28,178 nucleotides of DNA, from contig JACRGW010000154.1 in the NCBI GenBank assembly GCA_016212195.1, forward strand, positions 1 through 28,178, written 5' to 3'. The notes under the pieces were generated by a model. The model searched no databases. It had not been told where the DNA came from and saw only the letters and a program-made list of their open reading frames with translations. Below are positions 15,673-22,600 of the stretch, one piece after another. This stretch comes from Nitrospirota bacterium (GTDB lineage: Bacteria; Nitrospirota; Thermodesulfovibrionia; JACRGW01). The first letter of the stretch is position 1; the number at the start of each line of letters is the position of its first letter. Made by a program: the position numbers and the translations under genes.

Positions 15673-16668
15673 TTACAAGCCCTCTCTTTTAAGCAGGTCC
15701 TCTATCTTGACGCCTACTTCTGCCTCTCCACCAAACAGGGTTCCTATCTTTCTCTTTGAGAATCTTGCCTCTGCGAGCTTATATGCCTTCTCAGGAAGGG
15801 GGACGTATTTGACCTGTTTTACAAGTTTTGCTGCATTCTTCAGGTAGAATTCCACAAACTCCTTCACCTCAGACTTATCCAATGACTTTTTGCTTACATA
15901 GATAAATATCGGTCTTGAAAGCGGCTGATATGTGCCGTCCATAACAGTCTGCTCTGACGGAAGCACCTCTTTGCCCGTCTTAGGGTTAATTACTGGAACG
16001 AGTTTTAATTTATCCCTGTTCTCCTCGTAATATGCCAGTCCAAAGAAACCGAGGGCATTTTTGTCACCTGCTATACCCTGGACAAGGACATTGTCATCCT
16101 CGCTTGATGTAAAATCCCCTCTTGATGACTTAGCCTTCCCGACAATAGCCTCTGTAAAGTAGTCGTATGTGCCTGAATCAACACCTGCCCCGTAAAGCTT
16201 TAATGGAACATCAGGCCATTCAGACCTCACCTGATTCCACTTTGTGATTTTTCCCTGAGCAGCAGGTTCCCACATCTTCTTAAGATCTGCAACGGTCATG
16301 GATTTCACCCATGTATTTTTTGGATTCACCATTACAGCAAGGCCGTCATAAGCTACAGGGAGTTCTACATATTCAATGCCATGCTCTTTACAAACATCCA
16401 TCTCTTTTTTGAGTATAGGCCTTGATGCATCTGAGATATCTGTCTCGCCCCTGCAGAATTTCTTAAACCCGCCGCCTGTGCCAGAAATACCCACTGTTAC
16501 TTTAACTGATGCCCTCTTTGCCTTCTGGAACTCCTCTGCAACAGCCTCTGTTATAGGATAGACTGTGCTTGAGCCATCAATCTTTACAATCTTCTCAGCT
16601 GCCATTACCGGGATTGAGGCAGCCATTATCATTATGGCAATCATGCCCAGAACAATTTTCTTAAACAT
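15673..16668 (-). CDS. pstS: Periplasmic phosphate-binding protein PstS
   Basis: A 331-residue phosphate-binding protein with a signal peptide cleaved after about residue 23 (IPVMAA). The ligand-binding segments are DGSSTVYPITEAVAEEF at about 31-47, the SGTGGGFKKFCRGETDISDASRPI region at about 63-86, and GVDSGTYDYFTE. GGAGG is 7 nt before the ATG. It lies upstream of and separate from pstCAB-phoU because of the terminator at 15624-15650, and appears to be expressed with the Cys-rich gene at 16748 from the Pho box at 17000. Confidence 0.97.
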   Translation of the reverse strand: MFKKIVLGMIAIMIMAASIPVMAAEKIVKIDGSSTVYPITEAVAEEFQKAKRASVKVTVGISGTGGGFKKFCRGETDISDASRPILKKEMDVCKEHGIEYVELPVAYDGLAVMVNPKNTWVKSMTVADLKKMWEPAAQGKITKWNQVRSEWPDVPLKLYGAGVDSGTYDYFTEAIVGKAKSSRGDFTSSEDDNVLVQGIAGDKNALGFFGLAYYEENRDKLKLVPVINPKTGKEVLPSEQTVMDGTYQPLSRPIFIYVSKKSLDKSEVKEFVEFYLKNAAKLVKQVKYVPLPEKAYKLAEARFSKRKIGTLFGGEAEVGVKIEDLLKREGL

Positions 16669-16698
16669 CTTTTAACCTCCTTTTTTTCTCTGCTTAAT

Positions 16699-16740
16699 TT
16701 CTGACTTCTTACTTCTCACTTCTTTCTTTGTTCTTTACTC
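16699..16740. repeat. 7-bp tandem tract upstream of pstS, six units
   Basis: Six heptamers in register from TTCTGAC and TTCTTAC to the more degenerate TTTACTC. It lies in the leader between the Cys-rich gene and the pstS ribosome-binding site, and makes that leader purine-rich. Confidence 0.7.
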
Positions 16741-16747
16741 TTATTTA

Positions 16748-16963
16748 TCACCTCCTTCTTAACCTCCTTAAGCTTTTAGCCAAGAATATAGGGCAGTTAT
16801 CGTAGTTCTCACTATCGCAATAACTTTCCCTTCTCCGTATATCTGTTAACAGGGATGAGATAGAAGCCATACAGATATTAGCAGTGGTATTGCAGTATGG
16901 GCACATAGACTCGTATCCTTTTTCTGATTTCGCTTTGAATGTGCTTATTGCAAGGGTAGTCAT
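16748..16963 (-). CDS. Small cysteine-rich protein, PhoB-regulated (hypothetical)
   Basis: A 71-residue protein with five cysteines: C21-P-Y-C24, C31, C49 and C57 in YDNCPIFL, a spacing that suggests a metal site. There is no signal peptide. The C-terminus is strongly basic (LRRLRRR). A strong ribosome-binding site, GGAGGTG, sits 4 nt before the ATG, and a Pho box lies just upstream (17000-17021), so it is probably real and co-transcribed with pstS. The last codons contain two AGGAGG sequences, and AAGGAGGTGAT (16757-16747) overlaps the stop. I cannot name a family. Confidence 0.65.
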   Translation of the reverse strand: MTTLAISTFKAKSEKGYESMCPYCNTTANICMASISSLLTDIRRRESYCDSENYDNCPIFLAKSLRRLRRR

Positions 16964-16982
16964 AATTCACCTCCATGTTTTG

Positions 16983-17021
16983 ATTAGAGCTTAACAGAGG
17001 AATGTTACAGGAATATTAAGG
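16983..17021 (-). promoter_or_regulatory. Pho box and -10 upstream of the Cys-rich gene and pstS
   Basis: On the minus strand CCTTAATATTC (17021-17011) is followed directly by CTGTAACATTC (17010-17000), two 11-bp repeats of PhoB-box type. TCTAAT at 16988-16983 follows after 11 bp, the spacing usual for PhoB-activated promoters. The box lies just after the phoR stop. Confidence 0.7.
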
Positions 17022-17026
17022 TGAGA

Positions 17027-18448
17027 TTAAATTTTGATTGAGGGTGGAATTATTATTTTTACCTTTGTTCCCTTGCCCTGTGCGCTTTCAATTTGCATTT
17101 CCCAACCATGTGCTTTTATAAGATGTTTCACTATAGCAAGCCCAAGTCCTGTGCCTCCGAGTTCTCTCGAACGTGCCCTGTCTACCCTGTAAAACCTCTC
17201 ACCGAGACGGTGAATATGTTTCTCAGGTATACCTATACCGGTATCCTCTACTGAAAATACTATGGAATCCCAGACCATATTGCCATTCCGAGCAGAGCGA
17301 GGAACCCCATCTTTTGAGATTGCTTCGGATTCGCCTCGTAATGACAAGTGAGAGATACCACTCTGAACTTTTACTGTGATTCCACCTTTTTCTGTAAACT
17401 TTATCCCGTTATCCACAAGATTGAGGAGTATCTGAATCAAACGATTCCTGTCAGCCATTACTTCATGAAGATCATTTGGTATCTCTTTTTTCAGGAAAAG
17501 TACCTTTTCCTTCGCCTTTTCTCTTAAGGTAGAAAAGACAGCATCCATTACATCATCAAGCCTTACAGCCCTCTTTTCTATCTTTATATCGCCGAGTTCT
17601 ATCCTTGAGAGGGTAAGCAGGTCACTGACGAGAGAATTAAGTCGGTCACTATGACCCTTAATCGTCTGTAGAAATCTTATTGCATTCTCTCTGTCATCTA
17701 TTGCACCTTCCAGAAGGGTTTCAGCAAAACCCTTTATTGCTGTTATGGGGGTCTTTATCTCGTGAGAGACATTCGCCACAAAGTCTTTTCTCATCTCTTC
17801 GAGATGCTTAAGCCTTGTAATATTGTGTAGGGTTAAAACTACACCCGATACTCCCCTTTCATTAAAGGAGGAATGAAAGGGTACAGCAGTAGTCATCAAA
17901 TAAAGTCTTTTCGGGCGGGTGACTTCTATCTCTCCGGATATGGTCTCACTGCCCTCGATTACCTTTCCTATAAGCTCGATAAGATCTGCATTTCTTATGG
18001 TCTCTATTAATGGCTTTCCATCAATATCAGACTCTATGCCAAAAAATATCTTAACAGCATAATTGCTTATCAGAATCCTTCCTCTTATATCCATCAATAT
18101 AAGTCCATCAGACATATTCCTGAGTATCAATTCCATCCTTTGCTTCTCTTCTTCGCTCCCCTCGAGTCTCGTAGTTAATCTCTCGGCCATGTTAGTAATA
18201 TTTCTGGAAAGTTCCCCTATTTTGCCTCCCTCTTCTAGGAGGAGTCCTTTGTTTGGTTCACCTGAGGCTACCGATTTAGAAAATTCAGCGACCTCTCCTA
18301 TAGCTCTCTCCATACGCCTGATCTTAAAGAGGCTCACAATTATTGTGGCTAAAAGGGAGGAGAGAAGGTAGTATTCTATGCCAGCCAATAAAAATGGGGA
18401 GACTGCAATGTACGATATAAGAATATCTCTTAGTAATCCTGCTTTCAC
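17027..18448 (-). CDS. phoR: PhoR-type sensor histidine kinase with an in-frame repeat insertion
   Basis: A 473-residue kinase: two N-terminal helices (about 8-42), a HAMP-like linker, a PAS domain at about 103-210, the HisKA domain with phospho-acceptor His229 in VSHEIKTP, and the HATPase domain (N box LLNLVDN 341-347, G1 DTGIGIP 402-408, G2 GGTGLGLAIVK 431-441). It phosphorylates PhoB on phosphate starvation, under PhoU/Pst control. The start is GTG at 18448, 3 bp after the phoB stop. Residues about 364-394 (including SHLSLRGESEAISKDG) interrupt the HATPase fold between the N box and G1. They are a translation of the dispersed palindrome also seen at 15430-15527. The frame is open throughout, so kinase activity may survive. 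Confidence 0.93.
   Translation of the reverse strand: MKAGLLRDILISYIAVSPFLLAGIEYYLLSSLLATIIVSLFKIRRMERAIGEVAEFSKSVASGEPNKGLLLEEGGKIGELSRNITNMAERLTTRLEGSEEEKQRMELILRNMSDGLILMDIRGRILISNYAVKIFFGIESDIDGKPLIETIRNADLIELIGKVIEGSETISGEIEVTRPKRLYLMTTAVPFHSSFNERGVSGVVLTLHNITRLKHLEEMRKDFVANVSHEIKTPITAIKGFAETLLEGAIDDRENAIRFLQTIKGHSDRLNSLVSDLLTLSRIELGDIKIEKRAVRLDDVMDAVFSTLREKAKEKVLFLKKEIPNDLHEVMADRNRLIQILLNLVDNGIKFTEKGGITVKVQSGISHLSLRGESEAISKDGVPRSARNGNMVWDSIVFSVEDTGIGIPEKHIHRLGERFYRVDRARSRELGGTGLGLAIVKHLIKAHGWEMQIESAQGKGTKVKIIIPPSIKI
17275..17356. repeat. Dispersed palindromic repeat inserted in frame in phoR
   Basis: On the minus strand it runs from GTCATTACGAGG through CCGAAGCAATCTC to GGTTCCTCGCTCTGCTCGGAA. 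These are modules B and A of the element at 15430-15527. Confidence 0.8.
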
Positions 18449-18451
18449 GAC

Positions 18452-19147
18452 TCAACCTTCGAAATAGTAGCCTATTCCACGCATGGTCTTTATATATTTC
18501 GGAGTTGAAGGGTCTTCTTCTATCTGTGCCCTTAGTCTCCTTATATGGACATCAACCGTTCTCGGTTCAACAAAGGCCTCATCCCGCCAAACAGCATCAA
18601 GGAGTTGCTCACGGCTGAAGACCTTCCCCTTTCTTTCAGCGAGGTACAATAGGAGCTTAAATTCTGTTGCGCTTAGCTTAAGGGATTTCCTGTTTAAAGA
18701 TACGGTATATCTCTCTTTGTCTATCTCAAGTCCTCCTTTTCTCAGTATTTTTTCTATAACAGGTTTTTCCCCTGACCTTCTAAGAACAGCCTTGACCCTT
18801 GCTATGAGCTCCCTCGGGCTGAAGGGCTTTGTAATGTAGTCATCAGCACCTATTTCAAGACCCAGAATCTTATCAACCTCCTCCCCTTTGGCTGTAAGCA
18901 TAATAATCGGAAGACCTACTGTTTTCGGATCGTTTCTTATGATCCTGCACAGCTCTAACCCTTGTAACCCTGGCAGCATAAGGTCGAGGACTAATAGGTT
19001 ATATCCCTCTCTTTTTATCTTTTTCAGGGCAGACTCGCCATCAGAAGCAGTGTCGATAATAAATCCTTCCCTTTTGAGATTGTATGATACAAGCTCTACG
19101 AGATCTGCCTCATCATCTACGATAAGGATACGCCTTTTTGCTTCCAT
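18452..19147 (-). CDS. phoB: PhoB-type response regulator
   Basis: A 231-residue OmpR/PhoB regulator. The receiver domain has the acidic pair Asp11/Asp12, phospho-acceptor Asp55 (LVLDLMLPG), Thr85 and Lys107. The winged-helix DNA-binding domain covers about 130-229, ending RTVDVHIRRLRAQIEEDPSTPKYIKTMRGIGYYF. It is followed by phoR after 3 bp. Its presumed targets are the two Pho boxes in this window. The promoter at 19161-19189 predicts a start only a few bases before the ATG, and no ribosome-binding site is seen, so the message may be nearly leaderless. Confidence 0.95.
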   Translation of the reverse strand: MEAKRRILIVDDEADLVELVSYNLKREGFIIDTASDGESALKKIKREGYNLLVLDLMLPGLQGLELCRIIRNDPKTVGLPIIMLTAKGEEVDKILGLEIGADDYITKPFSPRELIARVKAVLRRSGEKPVIEKILRKGGLEIDKERYTVSLNRKSLKLSATEFKLLLYLAERKGKVFSREQLLDAVWRDEAFVEPRTVDVHIRRLRAQIEEDPSTPKYIKTMRGIGYYFEG

Positions 19148-19160
19148 AAAATTTGTTATA

Positions 19161-19189
19161 TTTATATCATCTTACCATAAGTTATGCAA
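19161..19189 (-). promoter_or_regulatory. Sigma70-type promoter of phoBR
   Basis: On the minus strand TTGCAT (19189-19184) and TATAAA (19166-19161) are 17 bp apart. The expected start is about 7 nt before the phoB ATG. Confidence 0.55.
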
Positions 19190-19201
19190 TACTGAATTTC
19201 C

Positions 19202-19230
19202 TTGACAGTCTTTTCTTGAGAATGCATAAT
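19202..19230 (+). promoter_or_regulatory. Sigma70-type promoter of the CooT-like/CDF pair
   Basis: TTGACA (19202-19207) and CATAAT (19225-19230) are 17 bp apart. AAAGGAGG follows before the ATG at 19251. Confidence 0.7.
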
Positions 19231-19250
19231 TTTTAAAAGGAGGATAAGAT

Positions 19251-19442
19251 ATGTGCGAATCAAATGCATATATAAGAAAAGAAGAAAAAGAAGAGCTTTT
19301 TCTCGAAAGTGTTGCTTTGATAAGGTCAGAGGGTGGAAGGATAATCCTCAGGAGTCTTTTCGGTGAAGAAAAGGTCTTGAACGGTCATATTGAGGAAATT
19401 TCTCTCGTAAAACATAAGATAATACTCGCCGAAGACTCTTAG
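19251..19442 (+). CDS. CooT-like small nickel-binding protein
   Basis: A 63-residue protein of the CooT family, a small beta-barrel related to RNA-binding folds. The MCES N-terminus matches the family, where Cys2 is the nickel ligand in characterised CooT. The rest follows the family pattern: valine-rich strand, LRSLFGEEKVLNGHIEEISLVKHKIIL. A strong AAAGGAGG site precedes the ATG. No CO dehydrogenase gene lies in the window. The next gene, 25 bp on, is a CDF metal exporter, which suggests a shared role in divalent metal handling. Confidence 0.8.
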   Translation: MCESNAYIRKEEKEELFLESVALIRSEGGRIILRSLFGEEKVLNGHIEEISLVKHKIILAEDS

Positions 19443-19467
19443 CTTAAAAAGAGGCGTTATAACATAC

Positions 19468-20385
19468 ATGGAAGTAAACCAAAATAGACCATCTTTAGAA
19501 AAGGGAGGACTGGTTATCGCCCTTGCCATAACATCTATTATGATGTTTGCCGAGGTTATAGGAGGAATAATATCCAACAGCCTTGCACTTCTGAGTGATG
19601 CCGGTCATATGCTTACTGATATCTTTGCACTTGCCCTTAGTCTTTTCGCAATTAAGTATGGGGAAAAACCTGCTACTTTGAAAAAAACTTACGGATTTTA
19701 CAGACTTGAGATACTCTCATCACTTATAAACGGTACTATTCTCATCTTGATCTCATTATATATTTTTTATAAAGCCTATCAGAGGGTTCTTCAACCACCT
19801 GAGATCAATGCCCCTGTAATGATGGGTATAGCCTTTCTCGGACTTGTTGTGAATATAATTGCTGCCATTTCCCTTAGAAAATCAAGTAAGGAAAATCTTA
19901 ATGTAAGAGGAGCCTACCTCCATATCATCGGAGATGCATTTTCCTCAATAGGTGTCCTGACTGGAGGGTTTATTATTCTCTTCACTGGATGGTATATTAT
20001 AGACTCTATCCTTAGCGTTCTGATAGGTATAGTAATCATTGTAGGGGCCTATAGTTTAATGAAAGAATCGGTCGATATTCTCCTCGAGGCTACGCCGAAA
20101 GGGATTGACCTCGAAGAGGTAATAGGAGAGATAAGGAAGATAAAGGGGGTTAAGGATATACACCATGTCCATCTCTGGACAATAACATCAGGTATTTATG
20201 CCTTAAGCGGGCATGTCCTTATCGAAGACATCCTGACAAGCAAGAGCACCGAGGTCCTGGGTAACATCAACAGCATTCTCAGGGATAGGTTCTATATAGA
20301 CCATACCACCCTCCAGTTTGAATGCGAAACCTGTGAAGACAGCCTCGTCTGTCGCCTCGAGAGGAACCATCTCTATGAGTCGTAG
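19468..20385 (+). CDS. Cation diffusion facilitator (CzcD/ZitB-like metal exporter)
   Basis: A 305-residue inner-membrane metal/proton antiporter with six helices. The transport-site residues are all present: His47 and Asp51 in HMLTD (TM2) and His152 and Asp156 in HIIGD (TM5), the HD-HD set usual for zinc-transporting members. The cytoplasmic domain has His232, His233, His235, His249 and His279. Cys286, Cys289 and Cys295 near the C-terminus add thiol ligands. The histidine-rich N-terminus and loop of many homologues are missing. Zinc is the best guess, but the CooT-like neighbour leaves nickel or cobalt open. Confidence 0.92.
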   Translation: MEVNQNRPSLEKGGLVIALAITSIMMFAEVIGGIISNSLALLSDAGHMLTDIFALALSLFAIKYGEKPATLKKTYGFYRLEILSSLINGTILILISLYIFYKAYQRVLQPPEINAPVMMGIAFLGLVVNIIAAISLRKSSKENLNVRGAYLHIIGDAFSSIGVLTGGFIILFTGWYIIDSILSVLIGIVIIVGAYSLMKESVDILLEATPKGIDLEEVIGEIRKIKGVKDIHHVHLWTITSGIYALSGHVLIEDILTSKSTEVLGNINSILRDRFYIDHTTLQFECETCEDSLVCRLERNHLYES

Positions 20386-20438
20386 ACCTGTATTTTAAGA
20401 TTGTCCTACGAACGCCATCCATGTTATAAATAAAAGTA

Positions 20439-21545
20439 ATGATTAAAGAATTCGTACCTAAATGGATAGCCTGGGAGGTGACGAGGCGGTGCAACCTTAA
20501 ATGCATTCACTGCCGGTCATCCTCTGATATGGATTCCCCAGAAGGGATATTTACCACAGAGGAGTCCTTTCGTCTCATAGATGATATCTCTGATTTTGCA
20601 AAGCCTGTCCTCGTCCTCTCTGGTGGAGAGCCCCTTTTAAGAAAGGACATCTTCGATATAGCTAAATACGGCGCTGAACAGGGGCTCAGGATGTGCCTTG
20701 CCACCAATGGTACATTAATAGATGACAGTGTATGTGAAAAGATAAAGTTATCAGGGATACGAATTATTTCTCTAAGCCTTGATGGCTCTACAAAAGAGAT
20801 CCACGATGATTTCAGGAAACAGGAAGGTGCCTTTAATGGGACTATTAATGGTATAAGGCTTCTCAAGAAACATGGTATTGAATTTATAATAAATTCATCT
20901 TTTACTAAGAGAAATAGGGATGAAATTGCAAACACCTATAGACTCGCCAAGAGTCTGGGCGCTACCGCCTGGTATATGTTTATGATAGTACCTACAGGGA
21001 GGGGAGAGGAAATAATCTCGGAACTTATACCCAAAGAGGATTACGAAGAAATACTTGAATGGCATTACCAAATGGAGAAGGGAGAAAAGGATATCCTTGT
21101 AAGACCTACCTGTGCCCCCCATTACTACAGGATTATACTCCAGAAATCGAAGGAAGAAGGATTCAAGTTTGAGAGGAGGACACTAAAGTTCTCAACAGGT
21201 GGCACCAAGGGTTGTATTGCAGGGCAGTCGATCGCCTTTATAGATATTGACGGAAATGTAAAACCATGCAGTTATTTCCTGAGATCAGGCGGAAATCTCA
21301 GGGATAAGTGTTTTAAGGAGATATGGGAAGGATCTAAATTATTTTTGGAAATGCGGAATTTTAAGAAATATAAAGGCAGGTGTGGTGAATGCGAGTATAT
21401 CGGTGTATGCGGCGGTTGCAGAGCCAGGGCAGATGCCATCTATGGGGACTACCTTGAAGAAGAACCGTTCTGCACTTATATACCAAAGAGGATGAAAACA
21501 GGGGTCAGAGGTCAGGGATCAGGAGTCGGAGTTAAAGGGCTTTAA
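20439..21545 (+). CDS. ahbD: Radical SAM/SPASM haem synthase AhbD (Fe-coproporphyrin decarboxylase)
   Basis: A 368-residue radical SAM protein. The radical SAM cluster motif is C18xxxC22xxC25, and SAM contacts include GGEP at 62-65. The SPASM-type C-terminal cysteines are C259, C277, C315, C318, C324, C327 and C345 (CGECEYIGVCGGC). The segment TCAPHYY at 224-230 and the opening IAWEVTRRCNLKCIHCR match AhbD, which converts Fe-coproporphyrin III to haem b anaerobically. NirJ/AhbC-type relatives are the main alternative. It overlaps hemE by one base, placing it in a haem operon. Residues 354-368 (GVRGQGSGVGVKGL) are translated from a heptamer tract and are not part of the fold. Confidence 0.85.
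   Translation: MIKEFVPKWIAWEVTRRCNLKCIHCRSSSDMDSPEGIFTTEESFRLIDDISDFAKPVLVLSGGEPLLRKDIFDIAKYGAEQGLRMCLATNGTLIDDSVCEKIKLSGIRIISLSLDGSTKEIHDDFRKQEGAFNGTINGIRLLKKHGIEFIINSSFTKRNRDEIANTYRLAKSLGATAWYMFMIVPTGRGEEIISELIPKEDYEEILEWHYQMEKGEKDILVRPTCAPHYYRIILQKSKEEGFKFERRTLKFSTGGTKGCIAGQSIAFIDIDGNVKPCSYFLRSGGNLRDKCFKEIWEGSKLFLEMRNFKKYKGRCGECEYIGVCGGCRARADAIYGDYLEEEPFCTYIPKRMKTGVRGQGSGVGVKGL
21503..21537. repeat. 7-bp tandem tract encoding the AhbD tail
   Basis: Five heptamers in register, starting GGTCAGA and GGTCAGG and becoming degenerate, end 6 bp before the ahbD stop. Confidence 0.65.
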
Positions 21546-22600
21546 TGAACGATATATTTCTAAAGGCCTGCCGCAAAGAAAAGGTACCATATACGCCTGT
21601 CTGGATTATGCGTCAGGCAGGAAGATATATGAAGGAGTACAGGGAAATCAGAGAAAAGGTATCCTTTATTTCTCTCTGTAAAACCCCTGATCTTGCAGCA
21701 GAGGTTACAATAACCCCTGTGAAGAGGCTTGGTGTTGATGCAGCAATTCTTTTCTCCGATATACTAATCCTTGCCGAGGCGATGGGTCTTGATATAACCT
21801 TTACTGAAAAGGATGGTCCTTTTCTTAAGAATCCTGTCAGAGACAAATCCTCTGTTGATGCCTTATCCATACCCGATCCCGAAGATAAAGTCCCTTTCGT
21901 AATGGAGACTATAAAAATTCTCAGAAATAATCTCGAAGGAGGTATTCCACTCATCGGGTTTTCTGGTGCACCTTTCACCTTGGCAAGTTATATAGTGGAA
22001 GGTGGCACTTCCAGAAACTTCACAATCATCAAGATGATGATGTACCAAAACCCCTCTCTCTATCATACACTTCTCGATAAGATCACAAAGTCAATCACCC
22101 TTTATGTTTCATCACAGATAAAAGCAGGTGCACAGGCAATCCAGCTCTTCGATACATGGGCTGGAATATTGGCACCTGACGATTACAGAGAATTTGCACT
22201 ACCCTATACAAAAACCATTATTGAAGAAGTGAAGGGTAAAGGGGTTCCGATTATTCTTTATATAAATGGTGGGGGAGGACTTCTTGAACTCATGAAAGAG
22301 GCAGGTCCTGATGTGATCAGCCTCGATTGGAGGATAGATATGGATAATGCTATAAGTCGCCTTGGAAAGGATATAGCTTTGCAGGGAAATCTTGACCCAT
22401 GCGCCCTTTTCCTTCCACCGGATAAAATTGGTGAGAGGGTGAAGGATATACTTGATAAAGCAAAGGAGGCCGGTGGCCATATCTTTAACCTCGGACATGG
22501 GATTCTTCCTGAAACCCCTGTTGAGAACGTAATCGCCATGGTTGAGGCGGTACATAAATTTAGTTCGAAAGTTCAACATGATAGGCGTCCTGCTCCTTAA
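21545..22600 (+). CDS. hemE: Uroporphyrinogen decarboxylase
   Basis: A 351-residue enzyme that removes four carboxylates from uroporphyrinogen III to give coproporphyrinogen III. Family motifs: PVWIMRQAGRYMKEYRE at 18-34, the catalytic Asp in LFSDIL, GFSGAPFTLASYIVEGG at about 139-155, FDTWAG, and FNLGHGILPETPVENV near the end. The ATG shares its A with the ahbD stop. The end overlaps hemH by 23 bp, and the last ten residues (VQHDRRPAP region) arise from that overlap. Length is normal. Confidence 0.97.
   Translation: MNDIFLKACRKEKVPYTPVWIMRQAGRYMKEYREIREKVSFISLCKTPDLAAEVTITPVKRLGVDAAILFSDILILAEAMGLDITFTEKDGPFLKNPVRDKSSVDALSIPDPEDKVPFVMETIKILRNNLEGGIPLIGFSGAPFTLASYIVEGGTSRNFTIIKMMMYQNPSLYHTLLDKITKSITLYVSSQIKAGAQAIQLFDTWAGILAPDDYREFALPYTKTIIEEVKGKGVPIILYINGGGGLLELMKEAGPDVISLDWRIDMDNAISRLGKDIALQGNLDPCALFLPPDKIGERVKDILDKAKEAGGHIFNLGHGILPETPVENVIAMVEAVHKFSSKVQHDRRPAP

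Noticed and set aside
20381..20410. CGTAGAC/GTCCTACG stem after the CDF gene as a terminator
   Set aside because: The stem has a bulge and no T-run follows; the ahbD gene starts 28 bp later.
22542..22577. TTG at 22542 as the hemH start
   Set aside because: The 12 added residues lie within the hemE coding overlap and do not belong to the ferrochelatase fold, which begins at the ATG at 22578.
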